DNA from: Prochlorococcus sp. AG-363-A16
GTDB lineage: Bacteria; Cyanobacteriota; Cyanobacteriia; PCC-6307; Cyanobiaceae
Length of the DNA: 43,024 bases
NCBI GenBank assembly: GCA_003280345.1
Contig: QCFB01000015.1
Coordinates: forward strand, 1-43,024
Direction: 5' to 3'
Below, one piece after another: positions 31,010-40,265 of this stretch. Each line of letters starts with the position of its first letter. Position 1 is the first letter of the stretch. Below the pieces are notes generated by a model. The model saw only the letters and a program-made list of their open reading frames with translations, did not search any database and was not told the DNA's origin. A program made the position numbers and the translations under genes.

Positions 31010-32713
31010 TCAAGACGAACAGCTGTAGTGGGATATTCCCCCGGTGTTGAAGAGTTTTGTGGGCTTTAGGCGGTCGTACTTCGTTTCTAACTCCGCTGAT
31101 TGCTCGTCGTAGGGATTATTGAAGACAGTCTGTAGCTCCTTGATGAGGCTGTAATCACCTTGTTCAGCCTTTTTATAAGCGGGTGCGACAAGCCATTCGC
31201 GCCAGGTGTACTTGGGATTGATGCGTTTCATCGTTGCGGATGTAACTCTGATGTCACCGCAGCTCGTGATGCGATCTCGCCACCGTTCTAGCCATCCACT
31301 CCACATCGCATCAACTTGCTCTGAGCTGGGTAGGTAGAAGCTCTCTTTCAATGCTGTGAGTTGACCTGGAATATGAGATAACTTTCGGAAAAAGATCGTG
31401 TAGTCCACTTTGGAGAGAACCATGAGCTGCAGCAGTTCATTCACCAGGGTTGCTTCATAGCTAATTAGGCCGAGCTTCTTTGCCCACATGGCCTCGATCT
31501 CCTGATTCATAGCTTCGGCGAAGCCCTCTCGGATCTGATCCAACCTGGCCAGTGCTTTAGTGTCGTCGGTGAGCAGAGGTCTGATGGCTGTCCAGAACAT
31601 TTGATAATTGGCTTCGGCAGCAATCGCTTGGTTGAAGAATGAGAAATGTTCGCCGCCTCCTGTCCAGGGCTGAAACCTAGGATCGAATAGCTCGCAGAAT
31701 CCGAAGGGACCGTAGTCGAGGGTGAAGCCACCCGCTGCGCAGTTGTCACTGTTGAAATTGCCCTGGCAGTAGCCAATGCGCATCCAATTGGCTACAAGTG
31801 ATGTGAGCCGTCCGCGAAACAAATGCGCTAGCTCGACCACTTGATCCGCGAAGGTAAGATTCGGGTCAGTCACCTGCTTGTAGTTTCGCTCGATCAGATG
31901 CTTTACGATCATCTGCAGTTCTTTAAATGCACCCTGATGCGCATTGCTACGTGCGCGACGGGCAAATAGCTCTAGTTGGCCGACACGTAGGAAGGAAGAT
32001 GCGACGCGTGTTGTGATCGCTGTAGGCTCGTCCACCAGGATGTCGGGATCGATTGAGCGAGAGTTTTCGGCGTACCAGGGCCTGCGCACTGTTTCGGATC
32101 GGGACACATAGAGCGTTAGAGAGCGTGAGGTCGGAACTCCTAGGGCCTGCATGTAGTCCTGTACTAGAAACTCGCGCACGCTTGAACGGAGGACGGCACG
32201 TCCATCAGCGCCACGGCAGTAAGGCGTCGGGCCTCCTCCTTTCAGTTGCATCTCCCATCGTTTACCGTTGAAGAGGCCTTCGAACACGGAAATTGCCCGG
32301 CCATCGCCGTAGCCGTTGCCGTTTCCAAATGGACATTGTTGTATGTATTCAGTGCCATAGATCGACAGGGCATAACCTGTAGACCAACCAATTGGACGCA
32401 TAGGCTCCCTCGCCACAGTGATGTCGCCTGAAAACAAACGACCGAACTGTTCGTCGAGGACAAGCTCATGGCTAAGCCCTAGTTCGTCAAATAAGGGTTT
32501 GCTGTGCGCGATGTACTCCGGCGCTGGAATGGCAGTAGGGGTAACTGGTACGTAATGACCGGAGATAACTTGACGAAGGTTGTGATCTTGGCCATCGCTG
32601 GTTGACTGAGGATCCGGTTGGAGTGAATCCATTAGCGAATAGTCAGCTCGTTGTAAAAACTCAGTGAAAGTTTTTGTAGTTGGCGCTGGGAACGCGTTCG
32701 AAGTGGCTGACAT
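31010..32713 (-). CDS. selO: SelO-type protein AMPylator (YdiU family pseudokinase)
   Basis: 567 residues from ATG 32713; an upstream ATG at 32773 adds 20 poorly conserved residues. [38 protein letters not shown] and [11 protein letters not shown] are the inverted-orientation kinase fold motifs that transfer AMP to protein hydroxyls. The C-terminus ends SCSS, the redox Cys of bacterial SelO (selenocysteine in animals). SelO AMPylates metabolic enzymes and responds to oxidative stress. The gene is visibly GC-richer than all its neighbours, which suggests gain from a higher-GC relative. Confidence 0.92.
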   Translation of the reverse strand: MSATSNAFPAPTTKTFTEFLQRADYSLMDSLQPDPQSTSDGQDHNLRQVISGHYVPVTPTAIPAPEYIAHSKPLFDELGLSHELVLDEQFGRLFSGDITVAREPMRPIGWSTGYALSIYGTEYIQQCPFGNGNGYGDGRAISVFEGLFNGKRWEMQLKGGGPTPYCRGADGRAVLRSSVREFLVQDYMQALGVPTSRSLTLYVSRSETVRRPWYAENSRSIDPDILVDEPTAITTRVASSFLRVGQLELFARRARSNAHQGAFKELQMIVKHLIERNYKQVTDPNLTFADQVVELAHLFRGRLTSLVANWMRIGYCQGNFNSDNCAAGGFTLDYGPFGFCELFDPRFQPWTGGGEHFSFFNQAIAAEANYQMFWTAIRPLLTDDTKALARLDQIREGFAEAMNQEIEAMWAKKLGLISYEATLVNELLQLMVLSKVDYTIFFRKLSHIPGQLTALKESFYLPSSEQVDAMWSGWLERWRDRITSCGDIRVTSATMKRINPKYTWREWLVAPAYKKAEQGDYSLIKELQTVFNNPYDEQSAELETKYDRLKPTKLFNTGGISHYSCSS

Positions 32714-32927
32714 GGGGCCCTTGATTTCTATGATTTTGGGCTGCCTGGGTGCCCCTGTAGCTGAGCTCAGCATCAGCCTCTTATCTATTATGTCTAAAGG
32801 GAAATACTCCTCGATGTGATAAAAATTAGTAGTGATTAACTCAAGGTCTCTTTTTAGGTGATGCCAAGGGTCTTGTTAGTGGTATTCCTAAAAAGCTTTA
32901 ACAGGTTGTGTGCTTTCCTCTTAATCC

Positions 32928-32985
32928 AATTATCAAAGCTTTTGAGTGTTCATTAGCTAATATGGGATGTGATGTTGTCCAAATG
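32928..32985 (+). repeat. Interspersed repeat, copy m (degenerate)
   Basis: ATCAAAGCTTTTGAG then TTCATTAGCTAATATG resembles the core region with changes. The unit pair is not at the expected distance. Confidence 0.4.
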
Positions 32986-32994
32986 AACTTTGTC

Positions 32995-33588
32995 CTAAAG
33001 GAGAAACAAAAGTGCTCCTGCGATAAAGCCTGCTATATGTCCCAGAAGACTGATGCCAGGTAGAAGAGACCAAGCAATACCAATGCTCGTTAGAACAACC
33101 ATTGTCTGACATACCTGCTGATCTTTTTTGAGATCAATGTTCAGGCCGACAAAACTTTGTTTTCCATAAATTGAAGCTAGGAGGATAAATGCGTCAACTC
33201 CATAGAGGATTCCGCTGAATCCGATTGCTAAAGACATTGGGTTCTTAAAAAAGAAAATATCAACAAACCAAAAAATCAATGTCTGGAGCGGAATTAACAA
33301 GCCGACAAGTAAAAGGAAGAATGAGCTACCTTTTAATTTTAAGCCTTTCAGGCAATACCTAGCAATAACAATCCCAAAAGTATTTGCTAATAAATGTTTT
33401 GCATCCTCGTGAATGAAGTGCATCGTAATGATTCTGTATGGTTCAACTAGTAAACCTCCAGACCAATATGCAAAACTTGTTTTCTCGATAATTCCAAAGA
33501 GATCTGTTGCGACAAAACAAATTGAATAACCTATAAAAGGTAAGAGATACTGCCAATCATCCTTAGCAATCTTATAGCTAGAAGTCAT
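32995..33588 (-). CDS. Rhomboid-like intramembrane serine protease
   Basis: A 197-residue membrane protein with six or so helices. MHFIHEDAKHLLANTFG holds the conserved His and Asn69 of helix 2, GFSGILYG the catalytic Ser125 of helix 4, and LLGHIAGFIAGALL the catalytic His184 of helix 6. So the active site is complete. Cleaves membrane-anchored proteins; target unknown. Repeat copy n starts 16 bp upstream of its ATG. Confidence 0.85.
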   Translation of the reverse strand: MTSSYKIAKDDWQYLLPFIGYSICFVATDLFGIIEKTSFAYWSGGLLVEPYRIITMHFIHEDAKHLLANTFGIVIARYCLKGLKLKGSSFFLLLVGLLIPLQTLIFWFVDIFFFKNPMSLAIGFSGILYGVDAFILLASIYGKQSFVGLNIDLKKDQQVCQTMVVLTSIGIAWSLLPGISLLGHIAGFIAGALLFLL

Positions 33589-33603
33589 AAAGTCTCATAA
33601 AAG

Positions 33604-33700
33604 GTTTGAACAGAATGTAAACAAGATTTAGAGATTCATTTTAATATATTCGTATCAGTGGTTTTCAGATTTTCATTTGCCAGTAGTTTATTTTAGCTTA
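33604..33700 (+). repeat. Interspersed repeat, copy n
   Basis: GTTTGAACAGA at 33604, ATGTAAACAAG at 33615, core CATTTGCCAGTAG at 33674 (59 bp). The downstream half has diverged. Confidence 0.7.
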
Positions 33701-33781
33701 AAAAATAATGAATTTTCTCGTTTCTATTAGAAGCTTTTGGCACAAAGAGGGTAGTGTTTAGAGGAAGTGGTAAGACTCGCA

Positions 33782-33868
33782 TTAAGGCTTACCGAATAGT
33801 ACGAAAGGTAAAGCGCAAAGGGTCACGCCTGAGACAAGTAAAAAGACTAGGAAGAGATTTTTGCGCAT
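33782..33868 (-). CDS. 28-residue membrane mini-protein
   Basis: ATG 33868 to TAA 33782: MRKNLFLVFLLVSGVTLCAL and PFVLFGKP. A single hydrophobic span with basic start. It begins 2 bp after the stop of the exported protein upstream on the same strand, so translation could be coupled. Unknown. Confidence 0.4.
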   Translation of the reverse strand: MRKNLFLVFLLVSGVTLCALPFVLFGKP

Positions 33869-33870
33869 GA

Positions 33871-34290
33871 TTAATACCTTAAAGGCTCTTTCTGCCTAAC
33901 TGGAGGGAGATTCAAACCCTTAGACTCGTTTGGAACTTTCTTTGCTAATTGGGCTAGATAATCTTCAAGTTCTTCTTTATTACCTCCTAGATCTTTTCCG
34001 CACCCATCAAAAATATTATTAGATAGTGAAGAAGCTAAATCCTCTTTTGGGGCAGACATTAACTCATTCATAATAGGCGAGAACAGTAACCCTTGTGAAA
34101 GTTGAATAGCAGCACTTTGCCCAGCCTTTTCAGGAGTCATTCCCTTTCCAATAGAGGTACAGAACTTCTCTGAAAACTTTTTGCTCAAATCTGATACAGC
34201 AGGTGATAAATCTGCAGAGGATGCAAATGTCGGAACCGGAGCAAGAAAAATTGCTGTTGCAATAAGACAGGCAAGTAGTAAGTGGCGCAT
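33871..34290 (-). CDS. Exported cyanobacterial protein of unknown function
   Basis: 139 residues from ATG 34290 (MRHLLLACLIATAIFLAP); the longer frame from 34362 puts 24 residues before the signal peptide and overlaps repeat-flanking sequence, so it is rejected. Cleavage likely after TFAS. The mature part has a conserved pair of cysteines (FCTSIGKGMTPEKAGQSAA and FDGCGKDLG), suggesting one disulfide, and a basic tail. A common periplasmic or lumenal hypothetical in marine cyanobacteria. Confidence 0.7.
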   Translation of the reverse strand: MRHLLLACLIATAIFLAPVPTFASSADLSPAVSDLSKKFSEKFCTSIGKGMTPEKAGQSAAIQLSQGLLFSPIMNELMSAPKEDLASSLSNNIFDGCGKDLGGNKEELEDYLAQLAKKVPNESKGLNLPPVRQKEPLRY

Positions 34291-34371
34291 AATTAGCCTA
34301 GAAAACAAAGAGAAATTAGCCAAAGAGGTAAGTTTATTCAAATCATGAGGGTTTTGATGCATTGCAACCCT

Positions 34372-34503
34372 GCTCGCTTTTCATTAGCCAGTAGTTGATT
34401 TCGTGTCTTGCCATGGGATCTCAGGGATATTGCGATGTGTGGATTGCTTAACATTTTCACCCTCTTATTTCTATTCTATTTCAAGAAAGTTTCTATTACT
34501 AAT
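34372..34503 (+). repeat. Interspersed repeat, copy o, with long 3-prime extension
   Basis: CATTAGCCAGTAGTTGATTT begins at 34382. The first unit pair is absent. Downstream it matches copy h over about 100 bp (CATGGGATCTC, GATATTGCGATGTGTGGAT, TTCACCCTC, TATTCTATTTCAA), so h and o form a subfamily. Confidence 0.8.
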
Positions 34504-34641
34504 ACAAACAGATCTGAACTAAGGAAAAACTCCTCAATTCCTAATAAGAAGTTTTTTTTGAGAAAACTAGTGACGGCAACAAATCTGGTTTGTTCGCATT
34601 TTTTCTCTCCACACATCGCTCATTGATGGAGCAATACCGAA

Positions 34642-34809
34642 GTGGTGCGTGTTTCAGTAGCCTTAAGTAGTCTTTTTTTGCTTTTCTCTTCCCTTTCTTT
34701 GTTCATCAGAGAGTTCTTGTTTGTTCTTATTGTGGCTCAACCAAGATTGAATGAGAAGAGATCGAAAAGGGCTGGCAAGGAGGTAAATGGATGCCCATTA
34801 AGCATCTAG
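34642..34809 (+). CDS. Doubtful 55-residue membrane ORF
   Basis: GTG 34642 to TAG 34807. One hydrophobic span (VALSSLFLLFSSLSLFI) followed by a basic tail, QPRLNEKRSKRAGKEVNGCP. Alternatively only the last 25 codons from GTG 34732 are used. It lies in the 34504-34860 gap, where I see no other feature. Confidence 0.25.
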   Translation: MVRVSVALSSLFLLFSSLSLFIREFLFVLIVAQPRLNEKRSKRAGKEVNGCPLSI

Positions 34810-34860
34810 TTTGTTTGATGAAGATCGAGATAAGAATCTTGCATTGTGCTTTGTAAGAAG

Positions 34861-37800
34861 CTAAAAATTCCAGTTGATTTGGAATTGATATGAATTCGTA
34901 TAAAAGGAAGTGCCTACTTGCTCATGTTCATAGCTAAGAATTGTAGAGAAGCGATTGTCTCTAAAAAATTCAATCCCAAGTGCTGTGTTCCAATAATCGC
35001 TAGCTGCTTTTTTAATCGTTAATCGATAGTTTTGAGAATCGCCAATATAGTTCATGTCAACATTTGAATTGTCTGTGAAATCATGGCCATACTCCACTTT
35101 CCCAAAAGGCCTTAACTGCCAGTTTTTAAATGGGATCTCATAACCAAGGTCAAGACCGAAAGAAACCATCTTTCGATTGAGTGTTTGCTCTTTGAATCTC
35201 AATGCAAGATTGCTTCCAGATTCAGCAAATTCTTCGAAGTGAATATGAGCGGCTTCTACTTTTCCATATGGGGTGATTTGAAAATTGCCTTCAGAGAGGG
35301 ATTCTCCAACTACGGCAAAGGAACCGAAGATCATATTTACGTCTCTATTACCTTTATGGGTGATTGAGTTGTCAATCCTTCGTGTATCCATTTGCATCTT
35401 CCCTACACCAAGTTGAGCCTCTATAGGAAGAAAATTTCTAGGTCGATTAGCTGAATAAAGCGATAGGCTGTAGTTGTCTGAATCAAGTCGACTACCTGAA
35501 CTGCCAACATCAATATCATCATTGCCAAACGTAAAAGCGATGCCGAATAAACCATTCCTGTTGTTGGACTTGTCGATACCTAAGGTAAAAGCTGTGCTTT
35601 TTGATTCTTGATTAGACGAAACGGATGTTCCATCAGAATTGCCAACAATGATTTGGCCATCAGTCCACAGTGACCAGTTGCCTATCAAGTTTCCCCCTGT
35701 TGGGTTGAGGTTGAGTTTCCCCGTTTTATTACGAACTTCTGCCATCGCAATATCTATAGAGCGCTCTTTTAAATCGGAAGTAACTACATCAGATTGAGCC
35801 ACAAGCCGTTCATTTGACCAATTTGCTTTTGCCCAGTTTGAAAACTCTTCAACACGCACATCTTTTAGCCCTTTTGATGTTCCATTGACCGCTGTCTCAA
35901 TAAATGGATTTAGAAAGGAAACCTTGATCCCTTGATGCGATTTCTTTTCTGAGGCCTGATTTCTTCTGATCCAATCAAACCGTCTGTTTACTGCATTGAT
36001 ACTTGATTTGCTAAAACGAATTGCTGCATTGGTCCAAGCTTCTGCAAGTCCCACAACATCCGCTTTAAGTGTTGGGTTTGAATGAGGATCAATAGGAATG
36101 TGATTATTAACTACACCGTTTGAAGTAGTTGAAGATTCATTTGTAAATGTAAAAGAAAAAGATAAATAGTAGGTAGTAATTTCACCTAATGCAGGAGCCT
36201 CATCCTGATCTTGGATTTCTTCTACACTGCCTCCTAACGCGGATGTATATGTTGTACCTTCTGCAGTTATATCAGTACTTTCAAATGAATAAGCAGCTGG
36301 TGGTTCAACCTCAATTGTATAGGTTCCATCAGAAGCAGAATCGGCTTTAAAAATAAAGCTATAAGAACCATCAGAACCAGTTATTTGTGTATTTTCACCA
36401 CCACTACTGTCAAGCCAATCATTGTTAACAAGCTCACCATTATATAAAAGCTTGACTGTTGCACCTGATACGGGTGACCGAGTACTTGAATTGTAAATCA
36501 CTCCTGCAGGGTCAATCAGTAGTCCATCTATGCCATCGACATCTTCACAGGCTGCAGTGATAATAATATTTTTTACCCAACGTCCAGTTTGAACTTGTCC
36601 ATTGCTCTTTGCTAGAACACTTTTAGCAAATCTAGAATCACTTGATGGTCGAACAAATTCGACTTTGTAAGTACCAGCTTCTGTAGGGTAATATTCATAT
36701 TTTCCTGTACCGTCTGTCTGAAGAGTAACAGTAGGAGTTGTTTCATTTGCCTTATAGATATTAACTTCCGTGCTTGCATATCCAAGCCCCCCCTTACTTC
36801 TTGTCTTGCCTTCGATTTTTCCGCAAGATGATGTACCTATAGTCGTGAAATTATATGTGTCTTTGCTACTAATTCCAGCAAATTCATTTGGTGAAGATGC
36901 TTTGTCAACAATAGCTCCAGAATCTACTTCTAAGTAATACCGTGTATCGGCTTCAACAATAGACTCTCCATCACTATTAACTAGATTAATTGTTAGCTCA
37001 TCGTCTGAAATAGAGATATCTGTATTGCTTTCAACATCAAAAGTTTGGATTTCACTATCGTCCGCATACTTGCGAAGTGTGATGTCACCAGTCCCAAAGT
37101 TTATATCTTCTGTAAAAACTAATTTCAATATAGGATTGTCCTTGTCTAGCTGATTGTATTCATTGGCTGGAGAGTAATGTTTGACTGTAGGTGCTGTTGA
37201 GTCTATTGATTTTGTTGTGAAATTCAAATCCCTTCGACTTACAAGTCCTTTGTAGCTATCATTTGTCGTTGATCTGATGACGTCATTTTTTATATAAACC
37301 CAGTACTCCTTATTTGTTTGAAGTTCGTTGCTTATATCGACTTCGATTGATCGCTTGTCAGCGCTGAATGTGACTTTGCTTGAGGTTATTCTATATCTTG
37401 CAACATCTTTTCTAAGATTTTCCCATCTATCTTTCTCTCTTAAAGCAATATACCCCCTATTAGCTTTAACATCTCTATCGAAATTTAAAGTTAGCGTGGC
37501 GCTTGTAAGAACACCCACTTGTCCATCAGAAGGTGAGGATGATGACAATATTGGCCCTGCTGCGCAACCATTACTGCCCCAGCATGGATGCTTCTCCTTC
37601 GACAAGCTTGGACCAAACTTTTTGGGTTTCTGTCTTCTTTTTATTACATTCCAACTTGTTAAATCCTGGTCAAATACAGTCGCTCCCCTGAACATCTGGT
37701 TGAATCCGCTAGCTGAACCAGTATTCCAACTCCCAATATTTTGATTGAAGGCTTTTGCTCCACGAAAAGTTTGATGGAAGCTTTTCACATTAGAAGTAAC

Positions 37801-38538
37801 CCAACTAGAAATATTTCCATTAAAAACCTTGGCGCCTCTAAACATATTGTTCATATTTTCCACGCTTCCTACATCCCAGCTATTCAGATCTTGATTGAAC
37901 TTATTAGCTTTCATAAACATCTTTGCTGTAGTGGTTACACTGCTGACGTCCCAGTCATCTAGGTCTTGGTTAAATCTTACAGCGCGTTCAAACATGCCAT
38001 ACATATTAGTTACTTTGGCAACATTCCAATCTCCTATATCTCTATTAAATCTAAAAGCCCCTTTGAACATATAACTCATATTTTCGGCATTACTAGTATT
38101 CCATTTGCTTATATCTGCATTGAAATACCTTTTACCTTTAAATAGTCCTGAAAAATTTGTGATATTACCTGTGTAAATATCTCCTTTAGTGGGATCCTCT
38201 GATGTGTCCCCAAAAGTATAGTTTACACCGCCTTTGGTGATAGTGTAGTCAGTAGCATTGTTTGCACCAGCTGCAATAGCATCGACTAATATTTGCCTAT
38301 TGACTATTAGTTTTTCGTTACAATCACCAGAGCTTCCTATTACAGCATTGGAGAGACTTGTAACTTCTGTATCGCATGGACTTGCAAGAGATTTAGTGGG
38401 CGAAATAATTGCCAGTAAAATAAAAGATCTAAACAGATGCTTTTTAATAAATACCCCAGCTTCTTTTTCTATGATTACTTGCTTTTTTATCTTCCTTGTT
38501 ATTTGCTTAAATATTAGGGAGGGCCTTTTCTGAAACAC
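34861..38538 (-). CDS. Autotransporter with BspA-like (DUF285) repeats and C-terminal beta-barrel
   Basis: A 1225-residue cell-surface protein. An extended signal peptide (residues 1-52, basic then LFRSFILLAIISPT). Six exact 25-residue BspA/DUF285 repeats begin at Phe139, 164, 189, 214, 239 and 264 with a partial seventh at 289; each reads F-N-x-D/N-I/L-x-x-W-N/D-V/T and N-M-x-x-M-F. Two Ig-like domains (about 330-445 and 447-568), two carboxypeptidase-regulatory/SdrD_B-like modules (570-660, 670-790), an alpha-helical linker, and a 12-strand-type barrel from about 950 ending in aromatic QFQINWNF. The barrel should thread the passenger through the outer membrane. Likely adhesion or recognition. 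Confidence 0.88.
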   Translation of the reverse strand: MFQKRPSLIFKQITRKIKKQVIIEKEAGVFIKKHLFRSFILLAIISPTKSLASPCDTEVTSLSNAVIGSSGDCNEKLIVNRQILVDAIAAGANNATDYTITKGGVNYTFGDTSEDPTKGDIYTGNITNFSGLFKGKRYFNADISKWNTSNAENMSYMFKGAFRFNRDIGDWNVAKVTNMYGMFERAVRFNQDLDDWDVSSVTTTAKMFMKANKFNQDLNSWDVGSVENMNNMFRGAKVFNGNISSWVTSNVKSFHQTFRGAKAFNQNIGSWNTGSASGFNQMFRGATVFDQDLTSWNVIKRRQKPKKFGPSLSKEKHPCWGSNGCAAGPILSSSSPSDGQVGVLTSATLTLNFDRDVKANRGYIALREKDRWENLRKDVARYRITSSKVTFSADKRSIEVDISNELQTNKEYWVYIKNDVIRSTTNDSYKGLVSRRDLNFTTKSIDSTAPTVKHYSPANEYNQLDKDNPILKLVFTEDINFGTGDITLRKYADDSEIQTFDVESNTDISISDDELTINLVNSDGESIVEADTRYYLEVDSGAIVDKASSPNEFAGISSKDTYNFTTIGTSSCGKIEGKTRSKGGLGYASTEVNIYKANETTPTVTLQTDGTGKYEYYPTEAGTYKVEFVRPSSDSRFAKSVLAKSNGQVQTGRWVKNIIITAACEDVDGIDGLLIDPAGVIYNSSTRSPVSGATVKLLYNGELVNNDWLDSSGGENTQITGSDGSYSFIFKADSASDGTYTIEVEPPAAYSFESTDITAEGTTYTSALGGSVEEIQDQDEAPALGEITTYYLSFSFTFTNESSTTSNGVVNNHIPIDPHSNPTLKADVVGLAEAWTNAAIRFSKSSINAVNRRFDWIRRNQASEKKSHQGIKVSFLNPFIETAVNGTSKGLKDVRVEEFSNWAKANWSNERLVAQSDVVTSDLKERSIDIAMAEVRNKTGKLNLNPTGGNLIGNWSLWTDGQIIVGNSDGTSVSSNQESKSTAFTLGIDKSNNRNGLFGIAFTFGNDDIDVGSSGSRLDSDNYSLSLYSANRPRNFLPIEAQLGVGKMQMDTRRIDNSITHKGNRDVNMIFGSFAVVGESLSEGNFQITPYGKVEAAHIHFEEFAESGSNLALRFKEQTLNRKMVSFGLDLGYEIPFKNWQLRPFGKVEYGHDFTDNSNVDMNYIGDSQNYRLTIKKAASDYWNTALGIEFFRDNRFSTILSYEHEQVGTSFYTNSYQFQINWNF

Positions 38539-38762
38539 ATTAGCTCAGCTAAATCCTAGTCTTCACAACCAAGCCTTTATACCTATTTTCTTGTACTCTA
38601 GGTTAAATGCAGAGACGCTTTTTCGATTGCACCATTTCCTTGTTTATATGGGAATTGCTAATAAGTTTTTCAGCATTAATTAGATGGAGTTTAGGATTTA
38701 TGTTTTTAGTTTTACTTCTTCGCTCTGTCTGAAATACGTGATCCTTTAATCCGCTGTTGTGA

Positions 38763-38882
38763 TTAGGTCTCCCAGTCAACGCCATCGTCATGTTCGTCGT
38801 ATTCATAATTCAATAAAGAATCCTCAACCTTTTCTTTGTTGTCTTCTTTATTGTTGAGTGGCTTTTCTTCTGTGGTGCGCAT
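38763..38882 (-). CDS. 39-residue acidic mini-protein (paralogue of 4901-5023)
   Basis: ATG 38882 to TAA 38763. MRTTEEKPLNNKEDNKEKVE followed by DSLLNYEYDEHDDGVDWET. Both copies start right beside an interspersed repeat: copy p begins 11 bp upstream here, copy e 8 bp upstream there. So gene and repeat look like one duplicated unit. The larger frame at 38603-38806 reads this gene out of frame and is rejected. Here no alkyltransferase-like gene follows. Confidence 0.65.
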   Translation of the reverse strand: MRTTEEKPLNNKEDNKEKVEDSLLNYEYDEHDDGVDWET

Positions 38883-38892
38883 TATTACTAGG

Positions 38893-39000
38893 GTTTGAAC
38901 AAAGTTTAAAAGAAATACCCGAGTCCTTGAATACGCCTGCTCTCACTCAATGGGAATATTTCATGAGCCAGTAGCAGATTTCAGCCATTTGATTGCGCTT
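38893..39000 (+). repeat. Interspersed repeat, copy p
   Basis: GTTTGAACAAA at 38893 and GTTTAAAAGAA at 38904; core CATGAGCCAGTAG at 38962 (58 bp). CTCACTCAATGGGAA and GATTTCAGCCAT match other copies. No downstream unit pair. Confidence 0.75.
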
Positions 39001-39111
39001 GAAGAGCTTTTGGGAAAGTCAGGAAGGTTGAACGAGGCGATATTCTTCATTCCACTCCATGTTCTCTTTTAGCTGTTTGGATTTATTCCAGCATTCTTCC
39101 CGCATACTGAA

Positions 39112-40257
39112 GTGCGCGATGCTTTCCCAATGAGACGTTCTGATTTCATCATTGCGTCTTTTCTTAAGAGAAGTAATGCCCGGGCAAGTTGGCAGCTGCT
39201 AACGACTTTGCTTCCAATAGCAGGACTTTGGTGCCTAATTGCCAGAATCGACCATGCCTCTGTCTCAGGTGCTTCCAAGATCTTTGCATTGATTCCTGTC
39301 CTTGGGCTTTTGGCTTTGCTCTCATCCCGTGCATTTTCATTGATGCATGACTGTGGGCATGAGTCACTGTTTCGCTGGCGTTGGTTGAATCGTTCAATTG
39401 GTTTTTTTCTTGGAGTCCTCAATGCAATTCCGCAATATCCTTGGTCGAGGGATCATGCCTTCCATCACCGTCACAATGGCAACTGGGAGATATATCGTGG
39501 TCCCATTGATGTATTGACGCTTGACTCTTATCAACAACTATCTAAAAGAAGTAGGTTGCTTTATGCAATTAGTCGCCATTGGCTAATGTTATTTCCAGGA
39601 GGATTTTACTATCTAGTTATTAAACCCAGATTGGCATTAATCAATGCCATAATTAATTTCATTTGGTCTATAGGTGTTGAGCTCTTAGATGGATTACGTA
39701 ACAAGAAATTTGCTCAAATTTTTGTTTTTTCTTCTAGGTTTAGATTAAATGATTCAGGTTATGGCAATTCTTTCTGGGAAGTCGTTGATCTTATTTGTAA
39801 TAACTTGCTTGTCATAATTAGTTGGATTCTTATGTCTCGATGGCTTGGAGTAGGAATGTTCCTATCCTGTTATTCGATTGTAATGACAGCCTCAGCTGCT
39901 ATTTTTATTTGTATCTTTTTTGTTCAGCATAATTTTAAAGATTCATATGCTAGTCGTACTGAAGATTGGAGTCAGTTCTTTGGTGCTATTGAAGGAAGTA
40001 GTAATTTGGATCTACCTGATTGGTTGAATTGGTTCTTTGCCGATATTTCTTTCCATAGCATCCACCATTTGTGTGACCGTATACCTAATTATAACTTGCG
40101 AGCTTGTCACGTTCGGAATCAACACCTTTTAAAAAATGCGATGATTTTGCGTCTTCAAGACATACCCAAATGCTTTGATTACATTCTTTGGGATGATAGA
40201 TTGCAAGAACTAACCACTATTGATGCAGCTCGTAAGTTGGAAGATGCACCTGTTTAG
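39112..40257 (+). CDS. Membrane fatty acid desaturase family protein (DesA-type, second paralogue)
   Basis: 381 residues from GTG 39112 (ATG 39130 is possible). Histidine boxes HDCGH 79-83, HAFHH 115-119 and HSIHH 315-319 are intact, with RHNGNWE after box 2 and LCDRIPNYNL after box 3. This differs from the FAD2-like enzyme at 1352 and resembles the second desaturase-type proteins of Prochlorococcus. The substrate may be an acyl lipid; related proteins act on other lipids, so the call stays general. Followed by a long stem-loop. Confidence 0.85.
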   Translation: MRDAFPMRRSDFIIASFLKRSNARASWQLLTTLLPIAGLWCLIARIDHASVSGASKIFALIPVLGLLALLSSRAFSLMHDCGHESLFRWRWLNRSIGFFLGVLNAIPQYPWSRDHAFHHRHNGNWEIYRGPIDVLTLDSYQQLSKRSRLLYAISRHWLMLFPGGFYYLVIKPRLALINAIINFIWSIGVELLDGLRNKKFAQIFVFSSRFRLNDSGYGNSFWEVVDLICNNLLVIISWILMSRWLGVGMFLSCYSIVMTASAAIFICIFFVQHNFKDSYASRTEDWSQFFGAIEGSSNLDLPDWLNWFFADISFHSIHHLCDRIPNYNLRACHVRNQHLLKNAMILRLQDIPKCFDYILWDDRLQELTTIDAARKLEDAPV

Positions 40258-40265
40258 CTTGTTCT

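Noticed and set aside
32053-32469. Several open frames on both strands inside selO
   Set aside because: Typical shadows in a GC-richer gene.
36000-38200. 75-bp periodicity suggesting a tandem DNA repeat or CRISPR-like array
   Set aside because: It is the 25-residue protein repeat of the autotransporter; no identical spacers or repeats.
38603-38806. - strand frame starting MNTTNMTMALTGRPN, similar to the longer start of the ATL gene
   Set aside because: Both are off-frame readings of the acidic mini-gene, whose own frame shows silent changes between copies.
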